Assembly: GCF_002835735.1 (NCBI RefSeq) | Contig: NZ_PISD01000050.1 | Coordinates: 54,916-118,915, forward strand | Length of the DNA: 64,000 nt | Direction: 5' to 3' | From: Cytobacillus horneckiae | Lineage (GTDB): Bacteria; Bacillota; Bacilli; Bacillales; Cytobacillaceae | Shown: piece after piece, positions 62,595 to 64,000 of the stretch | Layout of the letters: each line of letters starts with the position of its first letter | Position numbering within the stretch: the stretch's first letter is position 1 | Program-made: the position numbers and the translations under genes | The notes under the pieces: generated by a model | The model's database searches: none | What the model was told of the DNA's origin: nothing | The model's input: the letters and a program-made list of their open reading frames with translations, nothing else

Positions 62595-63242
62595 TTAAAG
62601 AACATAAATATATACACTTAGAAAATGGCAAGTGGTACCAAGCATGATAAAGATATGGAAAATCTCGTGAAAGCCCAAATGTTTAAATTCCATGAATTTA
62701 GGTTTTACTGCATATATGACTCCGCCGATTGTGTAAAAAATACCACCTTGAAGCAGCAGCAAAAGGCCACCAATGCTTAATGTCTTGCTTAATGGTGCAA
62801 AAGCAAAGACAATCACCCAGCCTAAGGCAATATACAGACAAGTAGAAAGCCATCTCGGACAATTAAACCAAACCATTTTAAATACGACGCCTAAAATAGC
62901 TGTAACTGCTACAAATGTGAAGATTCCAGAGCCAAGTGCACCATCCAGTGAAATCAGACAAAAGGGCGCATAAGATCCAGCGATTAATACAAAGATCATA
63001 GAGTGGTCAATTTTCCGAAAAAAAGCAATGACTTTACCTTTAGCAATTATCATATGGTAGGCGGCTGAAGCGCTATACAACAGCATCATACTTATTCCGA
63101 AAATGATGACTGCGGCAATGTCCATAGGTGAAGCAGTTGTCAGTGAAGCTTTTATAACCATTGCCAGTAAAGCAATGAAAGAAAGAATGGCGCCAGCAAG
63201 ATGTGTCAAACTGTTAATAGGTTCACGAATATATGCTGTCAA
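62595..63242 (-). CDS. Hemolysin III (YqfA/YplQ-like) membrane protein
   Basis: A 215-residue seven-helix protein of the hemolysin III/PAQR family. REPINSLTHLAGAILSF, the SAAYHMI histidine, FRKIDHSMIFVLIAGSYAPF and the C-terminal HLGFHEIFHIFIMLGTTCHF carry the conserved Ser, His and Asp residues thought to bind zinc. The TTG start follows GAGGAGGAAC. The bacterial role is uncertain; hydrolase or lipid-homeostasis functions have been proposed for the superfamily. Confidence 0.9.
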   Translation of the reverse strand: MTAYIREPINSLTHLAGAILSFIALLAMVIKASLTTASPMDIAAVIIFGISMMLLYSASAAYHMIIAKGKVIAFFRKIDHSMIFVLIAGSYAPFCLISLDGALGSGIFTFVAVTAILGVVFKMVWFNCPRWLSTCLYIALGWVIVFAFAPLSKTLSIGGLLLLLQGGIFYTIGGVIYAVKPKFMEFKHLGFHEIFHIFIMLGTTCHFLSVYIYVL

Positions 63243-63386
63243 TAGTGTTCCTCCTCAATGTTCTGATATGTAGTTTTTATAACTACTTGTAATGATATAC
63301 TTATTTTATCACGTAGTCAACATTTACATAAAAACGTTTATACAGTAAAATTGGAAATAATCTATGAAAAATATGAGGTTTTTAAT

Positions 63387-63950
63387 ATGAAAGATATTAT
63401 GGATAAATTATCACTAGACCAACAAATTACCTTGGATGATATACCAGAACTAGACTTGTATATGGACCAGGTTATTCAGCTGTTTGAAAAAAAATATGAT
63501 GATGCAAAGCGTAATGAGGACGAAAAAATACTGACAAAAACAATGATTAACAACTATGCGAAAGGTAAGTTGTTTTATCCAATCAAAAATAAGAAGTATT
63601 CAAAAGAGCATATCATACTCATTAGTTTGATCTACCAATTAAAGGGAGCACTGTCAATTAACGATATTAAAAAGACTTTGGACGGTATAAACCATCGTAT
63701 TATGGAAGACCAATTAGATATAGATGAGTTTTATAATCGCTTCTTACAAATTATTGGTAAAAATGCTGAAGGGTTTAAAGAGGACGTTCTCCGAAAAGAA
63801 GAAGTGGTGGAACAAGCGGTTCAAACGATGAGTTCAGGGAAAGATGATGAACTGGAGCAGATTCTATTAATTGCATCACTAGTAAATATGAGCAACTACT
63901 ATCGCAGAACGGCTGAGAAATTAGTGGATCAATTAGCAGAAAAAGAGTAA
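63387..63950 (+). CDS. DUF1836 protein
   Basis: A 187-residue soluble protein. IPELDLYMDQVIQLFEKK, ILTKTMINNYAKGKLFYPIKNKKYSKEHIILISLIYQLKGALSINDI is the DUF1836 core, with a helix-turn-helix-like character that hints at DNA binding. The C-terminal third is acidic and helical. The ATG at 63387 is preferred because GAGGT lies upstream; a TTG at 63351 extends the frame without a ribosome site. Function unknown. The expected terminator begins at 63967 (AAAAAAGCCGAATGCC), but its second arm is not in the window. Confidence 0.83.
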   Translation: MKDIMDKLSLDQQITLDDIPELDLYMDQVIQLFEKKYDDAKRNEDEKILTKTMINNYAKGKLFYPIKNKKYSKEHIILISLIYQLKGALSINDIKKTLDGINHRIMEDQLDIDEFYNRFLQIIGKNAEGFKEDVLRKEEVVEQAVQTMSSGKDDELEQILLIASLVNMSNYYRRTAEKLVDQLAEKE

Positions 63951-64000
63951 GCATTTAATGGACTATAAAAAAGCCGAATGCCAATGATGAAGTGACCCCT

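Noticed and set aside
62380..62598. 72-codon plus-strand frame after the tandem repeats
   Set aside because: Begins inside a repeat unit, has no ribosome site and an unusual composition.
1..64000. CRISPR array, tRNA, rRNA or prophage
   Set aside because: No regularly spaced identical repeats, no tRNA cloverleaf or rRNA sequence, and no phage structural or integrase genes were seen.

Overview
The window is AT-rich chromosomal DNA from a Gram-positive, Bacillus-like member of the Bacillaceae. Pointers to this are AAGGAGG ribosome sites, frequent TTG/GTG starts, lipobox lipoproteins, U-tailed hairpin terminators, and near-copies of Bacillus proteins: DhbACEBF, OpuC, a YodB/YodC pair, a PbpA-type PBP, Sfp, and a CIRCE element. 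No rRNA, tRNA, CRISPR array, prophage or intact insertion sequence was seen.

Layout. 1-1.2 kb: end of a thiamine operon (thiG tail, thiF). 1.2-11.9 kb: mixed housekeeping and stress genes. These are an MFS exporter facing an SgrR-like HTH/solute-binding regulator, a YrzF-like kinase, a nitroreductase facing a one-cysteine YodB-type repressor with two palindromes between them, a lipoprotein, an MFS permease, a class B PBP and a PfkB kinase. 12-19.4 kb: a small doubtful gene, an M20 amidohydrolase with a YfcC-type permease, a decayed ATP-grasp gene, and a class III aminotransferase facing an RpiR regulator (then an SDR) across two perfect 14-bp inverted repeats. 19.4-21.4 kb: htpG behind a sigma-A promoter and a perfect CIRCE operator. 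21.4-29.3 kb: a reductive pyrimidine catabolism operon (preT, preA, dihydropyrimidinase, NCS1 permease, a 69-codon unknown gene, N-carbamoyl-beta-alanine hydrolase). 29.9-44.1 kb: a Fur-boxed bacillibactin operon (dhbACEBF, mbtH, a frameshifted DHA2 exporter, sfp). 44.1-48.9 kb: a PucR regulator, a CoA-acylating semialdehyde dehydrogenase and an omega-aminotransferase, which fit as the lower half of beta-alanine breakdown. 49-64 kb: a DUF3219-like protein, a BASS transporter, an MFS exporter, an IDEAL-domain protein, a P1 peptidase, a DUF1646 membrane protein, a GbsR-like regulator facing an opuC compatible-solute ABC operon, a 54-codon gene, a YhhN protein, an aldehyde dehydrogenase, a hemolysin III homologue and a DUF1836 protein.

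How the parts work together. The two catabolic blocks together give a complete inferred route: uracil/thymine, dihydropyrimidine, N-carbamoyl-beta-amino acid, beta-alanine, malonate semialdehyde, acetyl-CoA. The 14-kb siderophore operon sits exactly between the two halves. The DhbF specificity residues read as glycine for module 1 and threonine for module 2, so the predicted siderophore is bacillibactin and not a new compound. The least explained items are the dual RpiR-side palindromes, the A7 frameshift in the siderophore-operon exporter, the 69-codon gene in the pyrimidine operon, the 54-codon gene near 59.2 kb, and two short families of degenerate tandem repeats.
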